A program made the position numbers and the translations under genes. Positions 10,240-22,926 of a stretch of DNA of 64,000 bases are shown one piece after another. Position 1 is the first letter of the stretch; each line of letters opens with the position of its first letter. The stretch lies in assembly GCA_032207245.1 (NCBI GenBank), contig CM063504.1:19691907-19755906 (forward strand), given 5' to 3'. Source of the DNA: Pardosa pseudoannulata (lineage: Eukaryota > Arthropoda > Arachnida > Araneae > Lycosidae). Under the pieces are notes generated by a model. The model was not told where the DNA came from, ran no database searches, and worked only from the letters and a program-made list of their open reading frames with translations.

Positions 10240-12458
10240 TTGTTCAGTTAAATTAGCTTGTAAAAAACAATGGACATGGTGTCGAGCATAAAATTTTATG
10301 TTTTCAAAAACCGTTCAATTTTAAGGTGACATGATACTCTTTTTAAAAGAAAAGAAGTTCATTCGAAGTATTACAGTAAATATTGGAATCGTTTTGTATT
10401 TTAGGATTCAATTTAAAGCAGCTCAAGAAAATAAAGTCTACTGAAACAAGTTCTTTTTTTAATATGTTAAAAGCTTTTAAAAATATCAAGCATTTATGTT
10501 TTTGCTTCAAAATCCTCTTTGAGATCTATTAAAGCTTCCTATAAGTCTGTAAATGAATTTTTAGATATCCCTAGATTTATATTTTATAAAAACATTATGG
10601 ATACAGTGAAACCAAACATTTTGACGTTTTTAACTTTTACATCAGTGTATAACACAATGAAGTCCCTTTTTGTTTATTCACAGTGTTATTCTATATAATA
10701 TAAAAATAGTATGGGCCAATTTAAACAATCCGATATTTTTTAAGTTAGCATCCTCTTAAAGTGACTCAGTCGTGCGAAACCGGGGAAAACAGTGTTTCAC
10801 CAACTTTTTAAAAAAGAATTAATGTTATTTACCTTAGATATATTTTTAGATGGCCATCAAAAACCTCGCATCAAAGTAAGAACAGCGTAGCTCTGAATTG
10901 CACTTGACAAACTGATGAATGCAGAAAAAAATGACGTCATAGATTATCAACAAACCTCATAACCATGAGGTAATAAAACGTCAAATTAAATCTTCTGAAC
11001 TGTTAAAATCTGTATAAAACTGCTAATGGCACACTTTTCTATACCATTTTCAGTTCATGGCTGCAAGGTTGAGAACAGGTTTCATATGTCGATAGATATG
11101 GCAACAAATCAGTTATTTTGAAAACTTGCACAAGTATATTCCCCTTTTCAACCAAAATTTAGAGATAACCAAAATTAATAAAAGTGTAAAACACTTTAAA
11201 AGAAAACTTGCTTTTTCACGTCATAAAAAATAGAACAAAGACCTGGACTTCCCATTATAACTCATCAGAGATCGACTATGCACTTAATTAGAGGTAATCA
11301 ATGTTGTCTCACGGAGATTAACTTTTTAGTTCAATTGCAAAAAGTTTAATCTTCGATCAGCTCTAATCGCTAATTAGGCAATACAACCTTAATTTACGAC
11401 ACACACTTTGAGTTGGTATCCTCAGGTTGAAACTTAGAATAAATTAAAATTTTTTATTAAGTGGAACCATAAGATATTTCTTTTCTCTCTTTCAAAATCC
11501 TCTAAAAGGATTCACGTTTCCTTTCTATTATGCAATTCTTACTTTTAGTAAATTTCAGAATCATTTATTGATATTGGGATATTTTCTGTGCCCTGAATTC
11601 CCTTCCTTTATTACTACCTTGTCATATACATGCTTAGAAGGAAAGTCTGTCATTCAAAGCTGCTAACGAGACAAATTTGGATATGTCATCTACACTTCCT
11701 TGTTTCAGATTCCCATCCTCATTCCAGAGCAAAATAGATTTTCACAATGAAAAAGTTTAGCAGAAATGGAAATAACGCGGTTTTTAGTTCACAGATTGCG
11801 TTCACGCAGCAGCATTGATGAACGTGTACCTTGGCGTATGTGTATCACTGAAGACGCTTCAAGGCTATAACAAAAATAACAGAAAAAGTAAAAGCAGTTG
11901 CATAACTGTGAAGGATATGATTTCCTGTTTAAGATACGTCTGTCAGCGAAATATGGACAATGGATAAAAAAATCGACTTTAACATGGAAAAACATAAAAC
12001 GTGTTTATGTCTTCTTTTAAGCACATAAATATTCCCAACAGATAGTTTGCGTTGTAGATAATTCCTAAATGACTTCATAATATTCATATTCAATCCTATT
12101 CCGAAGCTCGTACACATCTTCGCACTAATTTCAAAAGAATATCCATCTATTCATAAACTTTTTAAAATTATCGTATCTTGAAACCTTGTAAATTGTAGTT
12201 GAAGTAGGCTGACGTAATAAGATCACTAGGATAATTATTAATTGGCATATTAACCAGAGTTTTATCATTTCAGTATTTGACCACATCTCTCCAGAATGGA
12301 TCTGCTTTTTACGATTTCAAATTAGCATAGCTCGTGACGGGTAACGTCCAAATATCGTATCGCTGTCTACAGGGTGAATTTTTTTTTTTTTTTTTTTTTT
12401 AAACAAAACAAGAGGTTTGATAGTACATAGACAAACGAGTAATAATCTCTATGCTATA
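10240..12458. other. Gene-free AT-rich sequence
   Basis: No gene or recognisable element. Contains an ATGACGTCAT palindrome near 10931 and a T run at about 12379-12400. Open frames at 11789-12117 show no motif. Confidence 0.5.
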
Positions 12459-13440
12459 CAGTCCAGTCACATTGATGTGACCACCTGTCAAAGTACAGAA
12501 TAACCACCTTTTGCGGAGCAAACCGCTGCGAAACATGCTGGAAGAGAATCAGTTAGGTTCCTGAAGATGTTCATTGGGATGTTAAATCATGCCCACTCTA
12601 GTTAAGAAGACAGCTGCGCTAGGTTACGTAAGTAAATATCCATGGTGTGAACAACCCATAAACGAGGTGCAAACGAGGTGGTCCCACAGATTCTCGATTG
12701 GGCTGAAGTCCGGGGAACTTGCTGGCTAAGGAGTATGGTAAACTCATACTGATTCTCTTCGAACCACGCATGCACACTGTGAGCTTTTTGACACGTCGCT
12801 TTGTCCAGCTGGTAGATGCCATCATCCTGACGAAAAACAGTTCGCATGTAGGGGTGAATATGGTCCGCAAGGATAGATGCATACTTGTGTTAATACCCAT
12901 CGTGCCTTCCACAATGATGAGTAAACCCAGATAATACCACGAAAACATTCCCCAGGTCATAATGCTCCCTCCTATAGCTTGGATCCTTCCGGAAATCGCA
13001 GGGTGTCCGGAGTCGCAGGATATTTGCTTTCAGACGTTTCACGCCGTTTACGCCAACGTGTATTTGTCCCATGGAGCATAAAACGCGATTCATTAAAAAA
13101 AAAAAAAAAAAAAAAAATCTGTCTCCACTCAATGGGAGTCCAGTTGCGGTACTGGCTTGAAAATTTCAGCCATCTTCGCCGATGAACAGAAGTCAGATTA
13201 GGTGCATTAACTAGGCGTCTGCTGCGGAGATCCATACGTAGAAGCGTTCACTGAATCTTCGTTGTGGAGACATATCAAGTCAGTCAAATTATCAAGCGTT
13301 GTTCTTTAAAAACGTTGTGCACAATATTCCACCAGGAATCTTCGAGAGCATGCACCAGTCATTCATTCACCTGTGATTTGTGGAACAACAAGCATGGTTG
13401 CCAAATCACACGGTTGCACTTGCTGTCTGTGTTTCTCTGA
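12459..13440 (-). mobile_element. Tc1/mariner element relic
   Basis: The right (3') terminus, CAGTCCAGTCACATTGATGT then GACCACCTG, begins at 12459 after TA at 12457-12458. Transposase-like sequence in the reverse direction follows to beyond 13235. The other terminus is not recognised, so the upper boundary is approximate. Confidence 0.6.
12602..13235 (-). pseudogene. Tc1-like transposase pseudogene
   Basis: Pieces in several frames read LRSRRLVNAPNLTSVHRRRW, NWTPIEWRQI, NESRFMLHGT, YPATPDTLRFPEGSKL, GMFSWYYLGLLIIVEGTMG and DKATCQKAHSVHAWFEENQ. They match Tc1-family transposases in order. The first catalytic Asp (DESRF in active enzymes) reads Asn. A run of A at 13095-13117 lies just before it, and the third catalytic region is scrambled, so it is inactive. 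Confidence 0.75.
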
Positions 13441-13449
13441 ATAATAAAT

Positions 13450-14880
13450 AAGAATTATACTCATGTTGGATAAGAACAGTCGTTAGACCTTGAAGGACAG
13501 CAGCAAATTTTAGAAATAAAAATGTAGAATTCTTTTGCAAACATTATAAAAAGTAAGCTCCTTAGTATGAATTATACATGTGTCTTAAAGGTTTCAAAGT
13601 ACATACTTGAAATTACTTATCAACGTAGAAATTATAAAAAAAATTTCTAATAAATTTTAACTACAAATAATTATCAAAAAAGTGGAAAGAAGTTGATTAA
13701 GTATTATACCGGATGCTTAATAATTTATTAAACATTTAGATGCGAATTTAAGAACAGTCATTAAACTAAACTAAATTAGTAATTACAAGCATAATGTAAA
13801 GCTTAAAGTAATCGGACATCAGAAAATTATCTTGCGGATATTTCACGAACTAATCACTAAAATATTTTTATATCTATCTTAGAAAACTATTGAGGACCAT
13901 CCCCAAACTTTCTTTACTCCGCCTCATATTTAAAACTACTAAACATTATTATTAATAACGTAGAACGATTTACGATTACAAAAAATATATAAATAAATAA
14001 AATGGTAAAAAAAGAAATGAACCGAAGAAATGAAAAAAAAACTGCCGAACAGCACAGTTGAAGAAATAAAAGAACAGTGATATGCGACTCTTCAGTCGGC
14101 GAAATTTGTTGTGAAATTTAAAAAAAATAATAATGTCCCATGGAAGTACAAAGAGGGAGAAGACGGATGTTTTCTGGGTTTCAAGGAGCTTCCTGTAGTA
14201 GGGAATAAGACTACGTGGCTTTCATATGCGGAGCGGATTGTATTTGAGCGTGGTGAACTGACCTTGTGATTTGTTAACCATGGTTCTAGTTGAAGTGTGG
14301 ACCGTAGGTACGGAATGGTGTTGATTCTTTCGAAACGGAGAGTCAAGGTTCAACTTCATTCTGATTTGACTCGGACGCTATTCAGTTTTTGAGGCTGACT
14401 CCATCTGTCTTTTCTTTTTCCAAGAAAGTATTGTTTTGAGCATTGCAGTGCAACTCTTTCCATTGGGGCCATTGTGACCCCAATGGTCCTGTTCCAATGC
14501 TCTGTACTCCATATTTGGCTGCCATTCAGTCCCAATGATTACCAACTGTTCTAATTTCAAGACTCTTAAATCCAATCCGCTCTGCATTTGGTGTCCGTCT
14601 AGCCTAAATGTTTTATAGATATTTTTTTTCAGAGCTTTTATTTGCAACAAATGGGAGATAACGCATTTCTATGTATTTGCGAACATTTCGCCCCTACGCG
14701 TGGAAATTAATAAATAGATTAAATATAAATTTTCGCACTGATTATTTAAATAATTTTAACTTATTGTCTTTTAACTGTACACTTAACTATAATTTTTAAA
14801 AATTCTAGTTAATTCGACTTTCCTAATTCCTATTATAGCCGAATTGTCCTCTTTTGTATCTCGTTTGATGAGCACCTTTT
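13450..14880. other. Gene-free sequence
   Basis: 13450-14080 is AT-rich with no signal. 14090-14650 is less AT-rich with two - strand open frames of 84 and 90 codons, but I recognise no domain; it may be old transposon sequence. Confidence 0.4.
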
Positions 14881-14884
14881 ATTT

Positions 14885-14972
14885 TGGAGGCATTTTACGC
14901 ACTGCGCTGCCCCCCTAAGACTGAAGCTCCCGGGGCAAATGCCACCTTTGCCACACTCTAGTTACGGACCTG
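14885..14972 (-). mobile_element. hAT-type terminal fragment
   Basis: Ends ...CCACACTCTAGTTACGGACCTG, i.e. CAGGTCCGTAACTAGAG in reverse, and matches 382-430 and the right end of the element at 27877-29325. Only this end is clear. Confidence 0.4.
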
Positions 14973-15710
14973 CTAATCTCCCTCAAAGCTATTTACTATA
15001 TCGTCTTTGATAGAGCCGATTCTAGCGGGAGCAAGATTCGGCACATCACGTGATTAGCCAAATTTAAGGGCAGCGAAATAATTATAAACCAACGTATAAC
15101 CAAGCGTAAAGTTTTAAAAAAGAGCGACCAATTTTTATCTACACGTGAGCAGCTGATGGTCTAGTATTTGTATTGGTGTTTAGAAATTAAAACACAACTA
15201 AAAGAATTTAATATCTTGTAGGAATTCTGATTGTGGCAAAAAGTTTGCTTCGAGCTGTCAAAGTCATCAATACTTTTTTAATTTGAACAAAACCACCAAT
15301 GCCCTGATTTTTCATGGATAAAAAAATCGCTTGTGGTTAGAGTTGTGACCAGTAGAAAAAAATCCGGGAAAAAACCGGGTTTTTTGGGAAGGGAATTTTG
15401 AAAATTCCAAAACATGGGAATTTTGAAGTATTTTGAAGTCGCCAATTCCTATGACACAATGAGAACCACCATTTTTTTCTGTCTTTGTTGTACAAAAGTT
15501 GATATTTTCACAAAATTTAACTATTATATGCTATGAAAGAAAATTGAATAATTGGGATTAACTAACTATATTTGACAAGGTATTATGTTTAGCATGAAAG
15601 TATGAGTATATTTTTCATTTGAGAAATATCCAATATTTTTATTATTACATAAATATTAGGCAATAATCTGTAGTGTCACAAAACTCATAAATCATTATTT
15701 TTCTTGGATA

Positions 15711-15829
<119 letters not shown>

Positions 15830-16128
15830 AGGAATTGGACACAAAATGCAACAGTGTCATTTGATTACACCTTTAAATGATAAATGCATTACAAAAAATA
15901 ATAAACTGTTTAAATTTAAAGATATTTATTTTTATATTATAAAAGGAGGGGAAAACGTTTAGCATAAAGCAATTTACACAATAAATGATAAAAAATAATG
16001 TATATAATTATTATATTAGCAATTAAAATTGAAGCAACCAGTTATGTGTTTGATAAGACTAAAAGGATAATTAATTACATAAGTACTACTATAAAATTAT
16101 TTAAATGCTCATTGCTATTATTTCTTGA

Positions 16129-16170
<42 letters not shown>

Positions 16171-16173
<3 letters not shown>

Positions 16174-16585
16174 AACGTCGCAACATGCATACACTTCTGT
16201 GTTTGTGGAGGCTTAGTAAAGACAATCGCTTAAAGTCTTAGACTTTATTATCTCGACTATATACAATATATATACACGATATAAAACAACATCATTTGGG
16301 AGAGATAAAACAACCTTCTCTACCCTCCAGACTTCAACAACCAACTGCCTTCCTCTTGAAAGACCCCTCCGAAAAAGAGGGGGGGGGGAGAAAAAGGGCT
16401 GAGAGCAAGGGAGTGGTCAGCGGACCGGACTCCTCAATGATAGCCGGCATTCCACACAGATGTATACAGGGACATAAAAATCCGAAACCCCTCTGGGTCT
16501 GGAACTCCTGCTTTTTTCAGGGGAATAAATTCTCACGGGTCCTGAGAATGACCGACCCTCTCTGGTTCTCTTGTGACCAGCTGCC

Positions 16586-16646
<61 letters not shown>

Positions 16647-16745
16647 ATGTGTGTGAGTGTGTGTGTCGGGGTCCAGTAACCGACACTAGAAATCCTGACA
16701 TCAGCTTCATATCTTTATTTAAATTCACCCACACTCTACTCAACA
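16171..16745 (+). mobile_element. Candidate solo LTR or LTR fragment
   Basis: 575 bp starting TGTAACGTCGCAAC and ending CTACTCAACA (TG...CA). TTGGCGCCCAAC lies 13 bp further at 16759-16770, resembling a tRNA primer-binding site of Ty3/Gypsy elements. It contains TTTATT signals and an internal (TA)n tract at about 16589-16636. No gag or pol follows, and no second LTR copy was found. Confidence 0.35.
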
Positions 16746-16954
16746 ATGGTGTCTCATATTGGCGCCCAACTGCTAACAAAGGCAGTTTTCACTGCTTCGA
16801 GGAGCCACAGATCTGATTATAGTAATTGCTTATCGCTCTCTTCCCATATCATGCGTGTGAGCCGTATTTATGTGGCATAATCCGAACTCGAGGCGTGTTA
16901 CTCCCATTAAAAGAATCCCTAACTAAATCTCTTAAATTACTCTATATTTTAAAT

Positions 16955-16982
16955 CCTGACATATATATATATATATGTCAGG
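16955..16982. repeat. Perfect palindrome around (AT)8
   Basis: CCTGAC, eight AT units, then GTCAGG: a 28-bp perfect palindrome, followed within 15 bp by another TA tract. Confidence 0.8.
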
Positions 16983-18179
16983 ATATATTGCCAAATATAT
17001 ATATATATATATATATTTTTTCCCAAAAGTTAAAAAAAAAATCTATTAGAACGATGTGGATGATGTACCATAACCTTTATCTCCGATATTTCTCTTAAAA
17101 TCTCATTTATAAATAAATTTATTATTCTTTCCTTACTTCTATGATTCCTTTACTTTTACGAAATCCGTATTACACATACCATCTCAACAAGGCCGTAGGC
17201 AAGGAAAAGGGATTTGGAGGTCCCACGCGTGTGTAGGTGTCATATGCCTAGCTGTATAAGAACATCCCCCCCCCCAAATAAAAAAAACCGCTCTGGCTAT
17301 AAAAAGTTTTGCCGAGCAGCTGTCCAAAAATTTAACGTTTTCTCTATATTCTACTATATTTTATCTTTTCTCGTTAGGAAGATAACAATGTTATCAAATC
17401 TTTTTAATTATTTGAGTTTAAAATGGATAAATGTCATACCTCATTCCAGATCTGTAGCCAGAAATTATTTTTGGAGGGAGACTAAGGGGGATAGACATTG
17501 TTATTTGTGAAAAATACTTCAGTAAAACTATATAGGTTTTGTTTTGCACGTACATCTCTAATATGAGTATCATAACACAAATGTAGTTTTACAATAACAA
17601 CACAAAATGATATAATGAACAAATTTAAAGCTTGGAATGTGTCATGAAGCATGTACCCAACGAATTTAATAGTAAAATAAACATCGAAAAGATATAAACT
17701 ATGCATGGTATTAAATTCTAACCTTTAAAATAAAAATATTATTGCAGAAAAAGCTTAATTTTGAAACAAAATAAATAAGTTAAATTTTTTTACCTCTGTA
17801 TTATAAATATACTCACCTTGAAGATTTAGAAAATAGTTAACAATTTCTACTGGTTGCACATCAATATTGCAAGTAATTGCTGAGAGTGCTAGTCAGTCTG
17901 CTCTGAATTGTCGAATACAGTTTGCACGTTCTATTTGCATGCAGCAATTTCATCCCGGAGTTTTTGAAATATCTTCTAAAACAATTTCTTTTCCAGCGTT
18001 GAACATAAAAAGAAAAACAGATCTTAGCGTTGAAATGAGCATCAACTGTTTAATTCAGCACCAACATGTGTGACAACTTTCCGATTAGAAAATGTGTTTA
18101 AAATTTACATCTAAACAGCACAATGGGTAGACGGAAAGAAGAAACTGTTTCTACTTCCAAACGTTTCAAAAACCGATTC

Positions 18180-18208
18180 ACTACCAGGACCTTTTTGGTC
18201 CTGGTAGT
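18180..18208. repeat. Perfect 12-bp hairpin
   Basis: ACTACCAGGACC and its exact inverse, separated by TTTTT. Confidence 0.8.
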
Positions 18209-18401
18209 TTTCTTTTTTGTCTGAAGTCTTAAGCTTTAGAGTATAGTCAGCTAAATTTATAAATGATTACACCTTCTGTACTAGCACTTTTCTTTATTTC
18301 CAACATTTTTTTAATGTTTAATATTCTTACATAATTAAAAATGCTGAATAATTATTTCCAAGTATCTAAACATACATTTTTAAAGCATCACAGCTAAATA
18401 A

Positions 18402-18563
18402 TGACAGATGGATAATGTGCTGTTCTTCGGTACCGCAATTCGTAGATTAGAATCTCACTGTTGGCATGGATGTACATAGCGGTTTGGAAGGCAGTAGGTC
18501 CCAACCTCAATAGCCCTCGAGTCTCAAAATAGTAGACCGTAGCACTCCAAACCGAACTAAATC
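18402..18563 (+). repeat. tRNA-derived SINE copy
   Basis: Degenerate head, then CTCACTGTTGGCATGGATG and GAAGGCAGTAGGTCC to GTAGCACTCCAAACC. It shares the diagnostic TGTACATAGCGG segment with the copy at 58106, in the same position within the paired hAT-like element. Confidence 0.65.
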
Positions 18564-18990
18564 ACTGCGTAAAAATCTGTAAGAAATGCAGTAAAAATAT
18601 GAATAAAATACTTATATCATAGATTTATTTTTGAAATTATCTCAAGTAACTTCCTAGAGAGCGATCATTTATTCCCGTTGATACTATTAGCAAGTTTTAT
18701 TTCGAATTCTGTTAAAAGACTAAGAAGTTTACTATAAAATTAAAAAAAGTTCATTTGTACTTTATTAGTTTCTCATGAGTGAAAAGATTAGCTAATGATC
18801 CCTTCATAAGTATGGAATCAATACTCGGTGGCATATTTCAATTAAAATCATAAAGGTTGTTACCTTTACGTACTTACATGAAGATGTTTTCACGCACTAC
18901 ATTATGCATGTTCTTTCATTACTTTTAATCGATTGCAAATTAGATTTCTTTCAATTTCAACCTTTGTTTTCTAAGTTACTCTGACAAGAA

Positions 18991-19163
18991 CAATGACCAA
19001 ATGGGTAGGTTGTTGTTCTCCACTATCAGAGTGCGAGGGTTCGAATTCCACTGCTGAAATGGATGTTTGGAGTCGTTTGAATTCGGCTACATGCAGTAGA
19101 CCCTGTTCCCACAAACCACCTTGTAGTAAAACGATAGACCGTAGTGCATCAAACAAATCAACC
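18991..19163 (+). repeat. tRNA-derived SINE copy
   Basis: Head ATGGGTAGGTTGTTGTTCTC, box B GGTTCGAATTCC, then CACTGCTGAAATGGATG to GATAGACCGTAGTGC. It lies in the part of copy A that is absent from the 57677 element, so it is an independent insertion. Confidence 0.7.
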
Positions 19164-20640
19164 TTAATTATTCTAGATGTTTGTTTAGTCCTTCCATTCA
19201 TGCAGAAATGGACGTTTTTCCTACTACAAAAATTATTTATACATGAATGTATAAAATATGTAAAGTACTAGATTCATTTGAATAAAAAAATGACATAATC
19301 CGGAAATTAATGAAACATAAAAGTATATTTATCATTATTTAAACTGTAAATTCTTTTAGCTGAACAAAAGAATTTTGCATAAAATAGAAATTCTTCCTTA
19401 TGTCCATTTGCTTGATATTATGCCCCAGTTTTCACGAATATCCTGTATTTTTTATCTTGCGTGTTAGTGAAAAGGAAGATATATTTTCTCATGTGAATCC
19501 CGTTTACTCAACCGATAGTTTAATACTTTCAAATTTTTCCTCTATCTTCAGTTTAATATTAAATAATGCATTTTCTTTCTAGAGATAACTTGATACTGTA
19601 TAGATTAGATTATTTACATACCAAAACTATATCAAAATAAATATATTGACATTTTCCACAGAAAAGAAAAATAATCTTTGGTGATTGCTAATACATTTTT
19701 CTTTATATTTCCTCCCCTTTTTCATGTATATTATGCTACATATGTAAAAATATTTTTCCAGGAAATCTATTCTTATATCTTTTATATCAGGAAAACACTG
19801 AATTCTGTCGACTTTTATTCGTATACATTTCGTCCTGATTTAACTACACACAGAAACTAGACTGATGTAATCCAGTTGAATCTTTTATATAAAACAGATT
19901 TTCTGTCTTCAGAAATTCATCGTAAAGAGCCCAACAGAGGAAAACTATGTACAATAGATTACGAAAATTGAGAAGGCCGGGTTTTATGGGACGAATGAGG
20001 TGTGTGTGTGTGTGTGGGGGGGGGGTGGAGTGAAGCCATGACTTTTCTGTATCGAAGGTTACAGTATGGGTAGGGGTAGAGAAAGCATTGTATTTTTGGC
20101 TTGTGGTCCAGCAAGACTTTTATGGTCGAAGCAGTTTTTTCTAAGAATATGGATGTTCATGCTCATTACAGATCGGCAGATAACACACAGACAAATGTCG
20201 GACATTGTTTTTCTATGAAATGATATTTTGGAATTTTTTTTTTTTGGGGGGGGAGGACTGGTCCCCCAAATCCCCTTCCGCTTGCCTCATCCATGCCAAA
20301 TACCTTAATTTAGTTTTGCTGTAGTATCATTCACAAATAACAATGTCTTTCCTCTCCCCCCCCCCCACCGAAATCAATTTCTGGTTTCAACCCTGCTCAG
20401 AATCCAATAATTTTTTTCCCTCCCATATAGCGTCTGTTCTTGATAAGCAATAGATAAAGAACCTGTAGTTACCTTAAAAGTTGTTACGTTTAGGAAAACA
20501 TGTAAGCAGATTTGCAGATGACCAAATTAAATATTGATGAACTATGTAAAATGAATGGTAAAGTCATATTAAATTCATTCTCTGTCCAATGCTTTGAAAA
20601 CTCCGCATTACTGCTACGTTACCTGTTCGTTTTAATGCTA

Positions 20641-20748
20641 CCTTTAGTTTCAGTTCCGGTTCCGGTTTACATCGCACCTTTATAACAGGTGGCTGCCGAC
20701 TAAACAAATTCGAAGACGTAGCAACTTGTCTGTAACCCAGTGGCCAAA
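20641..20748 (+). promoter_or_regulatory. Probable GCAT core promoter and 5' UTR
   Basis: This segment is less AT-rich than its surroundings. It holds a tandem TTCCGGTTCCGG at about 20653-20665, which matches ETS-type sites read on the - strand, then TTTATAA near 20680. The transcription start cannot be placed from sequence alone. Confidence 0.3.
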
Positions 20749-20761
20749 ATGCTTCGTTCAG
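20749..20761 (+). CDS. GCAT: GCAT exon 1 (start codon)
   Basis: This 13-nt coding exon encodes MLRS plus the first base of codon 5. The start context is CCAAAATG with A at -3. The donor is GTATTA. Being so short it is invisible to ORF finding, but it joins in frame to exon 2 and supplies the basic N-terminus of the presequence. Confidence 0.8.
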
Positions 20762-22868
20762 GTATTATTTTCAGTTGTATATATAAATTTAAATGTTTTA
20801 CATTTTAATTCTTGTTTTATATAGTTTCTAATCGCCAAGTATTTTGACTTAAATAAATTTTAAATGCTTAACTTACTGTGTTGATGGCGTAATGCAAATT
20901 CAACATATGAGCTACTGAGAATGTAACACAACTCTCCAATTTTCTAATGATAGTTATTTAGCATGTAATGGAAAGATCCCATGGATTTCAATATGAAAAA
21001 CTTCTAGTAACTTGTGAAATATATAATATAACAATTTAAAAATATGATCTAGCTGTTTGTATACATAGTCACGGTAGTTTTCATTTTTTTAAAGAAGTAA
21101 ACTGATTCAGCAAATTTTATTTTATTAAGATAAAGTTCCAATATAAATTTTTTCCTTGTTAAACATTAAATCATGTTTTGGGAACGTTGTACTGACATTT
21201 TGAACTATTTATGAATCCTTTACAATCTATTAGTAATACTTGATAAAAGAAAGAGGATAAATCTTAACAATATTGAAATCATTTAAAAGGGTGAGATATT
21301 TTAAATAATATTAAGTAGTATTGCGTAGACAAATGATGAAGCAAAGTATAATTAAACCTCCATGGCTGTAAACAATTCTGATCATCACACAACCACTACT
21401 TATTTATTATTTTAAAGCAGTATGATTATTTCTATTATGCTAATCTTCTGTTTGTGTTAGTGCTAGATTTTTAGATTAGAGTTTTAAAGGATATTAACAT
21501 TTTTTTTAGGACTTTGTAGTACTGTTCTAAAGACTTCTAGCTCTTACATGTTTAGAGCGAAATCAAGTGCTTGGGCTGCTACCAAAGTTATCATAGATGC
21601 TCAGTTAGAAAGTATTAAAGAAGCAAAGACTTACAAAAATGAAAGAATAATTACATCAAAACAAGCATCTCACATCAGTGTTGAGGGATCATCTAAACCT
21701 GTTATTAATTTTTGTGCAAATAACTATTTAGGCCTTTCGGTAAGTTTTTAGTTTATTGAGTTCTAATAATTTTCAATATTCAGAATTTTATGCTTTAGTT
21801 TATTGAAAGATATATACGCTTAGCTCTTTATATCTTGTAAAAGCTTATTTTATAAAAATTGTTAGTAAATTTTTGTGGTATACCTTTTAGTCTCATCCTG
21901 ATGTTATTGAAGCTGGTAAACAAGCTCTTGATGAATATGGTGCTGGTTTAAGTTCTGTCAGATTTATCTGTGGAACTCAGGTACGGATAAACAAGTATTG
22001 ATTCTTTAAATGTAATGTATGAACTACGTTTAATTGCACTTGATTTCTAAAATTGAATATTCTGACAGGATCATAAAATCATGTTTTTTTTATTGAGTAT
22101 TGATGAAATTCTGGAAGAAAAAAAAAGGGCTTTACGAGTCCCTTTCTTTTGAAAATTATCAAACATGACTAAGGGCTACATATATATTTGTTTTCATTGT
22201 GATTAAACTTCTTAATGTTATCACAAGAATTATATCATAGAATATTAAAAGAAAACAAGTAATATAAATATTTTTTATACTATCCATTGTAGCGTTATTT
22301 TTAAAGATATACTAAATTACTTACCATTTTTTCCTCATATATCATACAAAGCTTTTAAGCCTAGTTGGATTTGCCTTTATATAACTGTCTTATTTTTAAA
22401 GTTACAGTTTTTGACCATCCCATTCCACATATTTTAGCGTGATTTTCTGATTACAGTTTTTACCATAATGATTTTATTTTTGTTAAGCTAAAGATCTCTT
22501 TACAAATATTTCATTTTTTAAAATCCAATATTTTTTTTCAGATTCTATAATAAAGACTTTCTTTTTTGTATAGTTTACAGAATTTTATCGAGGGAAGAAT
22601 TATAAGTAATATATAGCTATTACAGACCAATAGTTTACATATATATTATTTTAAACTATTATATAAAAAGGAAATTCTCTATTAAAATTATGTTTAAAGT
22701 TTTCAGTATTGGTAATTATTTGGATTTTCAATTTTTATGCTCATTATTTTAAGTACTGTTAATGAGTTAAAGTGGTCACCTTTCAATTATTATTTGTTGT
22801 CAATGTGTGAGAGACTTGCCGAAATTCTTATTTACTGTAACACTTACATTATCCTTTATTATGGAAGC

Positions 22869-22926
<58 letters not shown>

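Larger units (their letters stand above)
17447..20290 (+). mobile_element. hAT-like element carrying a SINE, copy A
   Basis: Begins CAGATCTGTAGCCAGAAA and ends near CCCCTTCCGCTTG. It is colinear with the better preserved copy at 57677-59217 in four blocks: 17447-17850, 18335-18830, 19678-20160 and the end. It has about 500 and 800 bp of extra sequence, including a second SINE. CCTCATTC before and CCTCATCC after could be an 8-bp duplication, but the right boundary is uncertain. Confidence 0.5.
17190..20394 (-). mobile_element. Possible outer hAT-like element enclosing a second one
   Basis: CAAGGCCGTAGGCAAGG near 17190 looks like a reversed hAT end. Near 20345-20394 the sequence ending TTTCTGGTTTCAACCCTG looks like the opposite end. 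They could bound an older reverse-oriented element into which the 17447 element inserted. No matching 8-bp duplication is visible. Confidence 0.25.

Noticed and set aside
14092..14650. Two - strand open frames of 84 and 90 codons
   Set aside because: No recognisable domain; a transposon remnant is possible but could not be supported.
16296..16779. Overlapping open frames of 127 and 120 codons
   Set aside because: They run through a candidate LTR and a (TA)n tract on both strands and lack domains.
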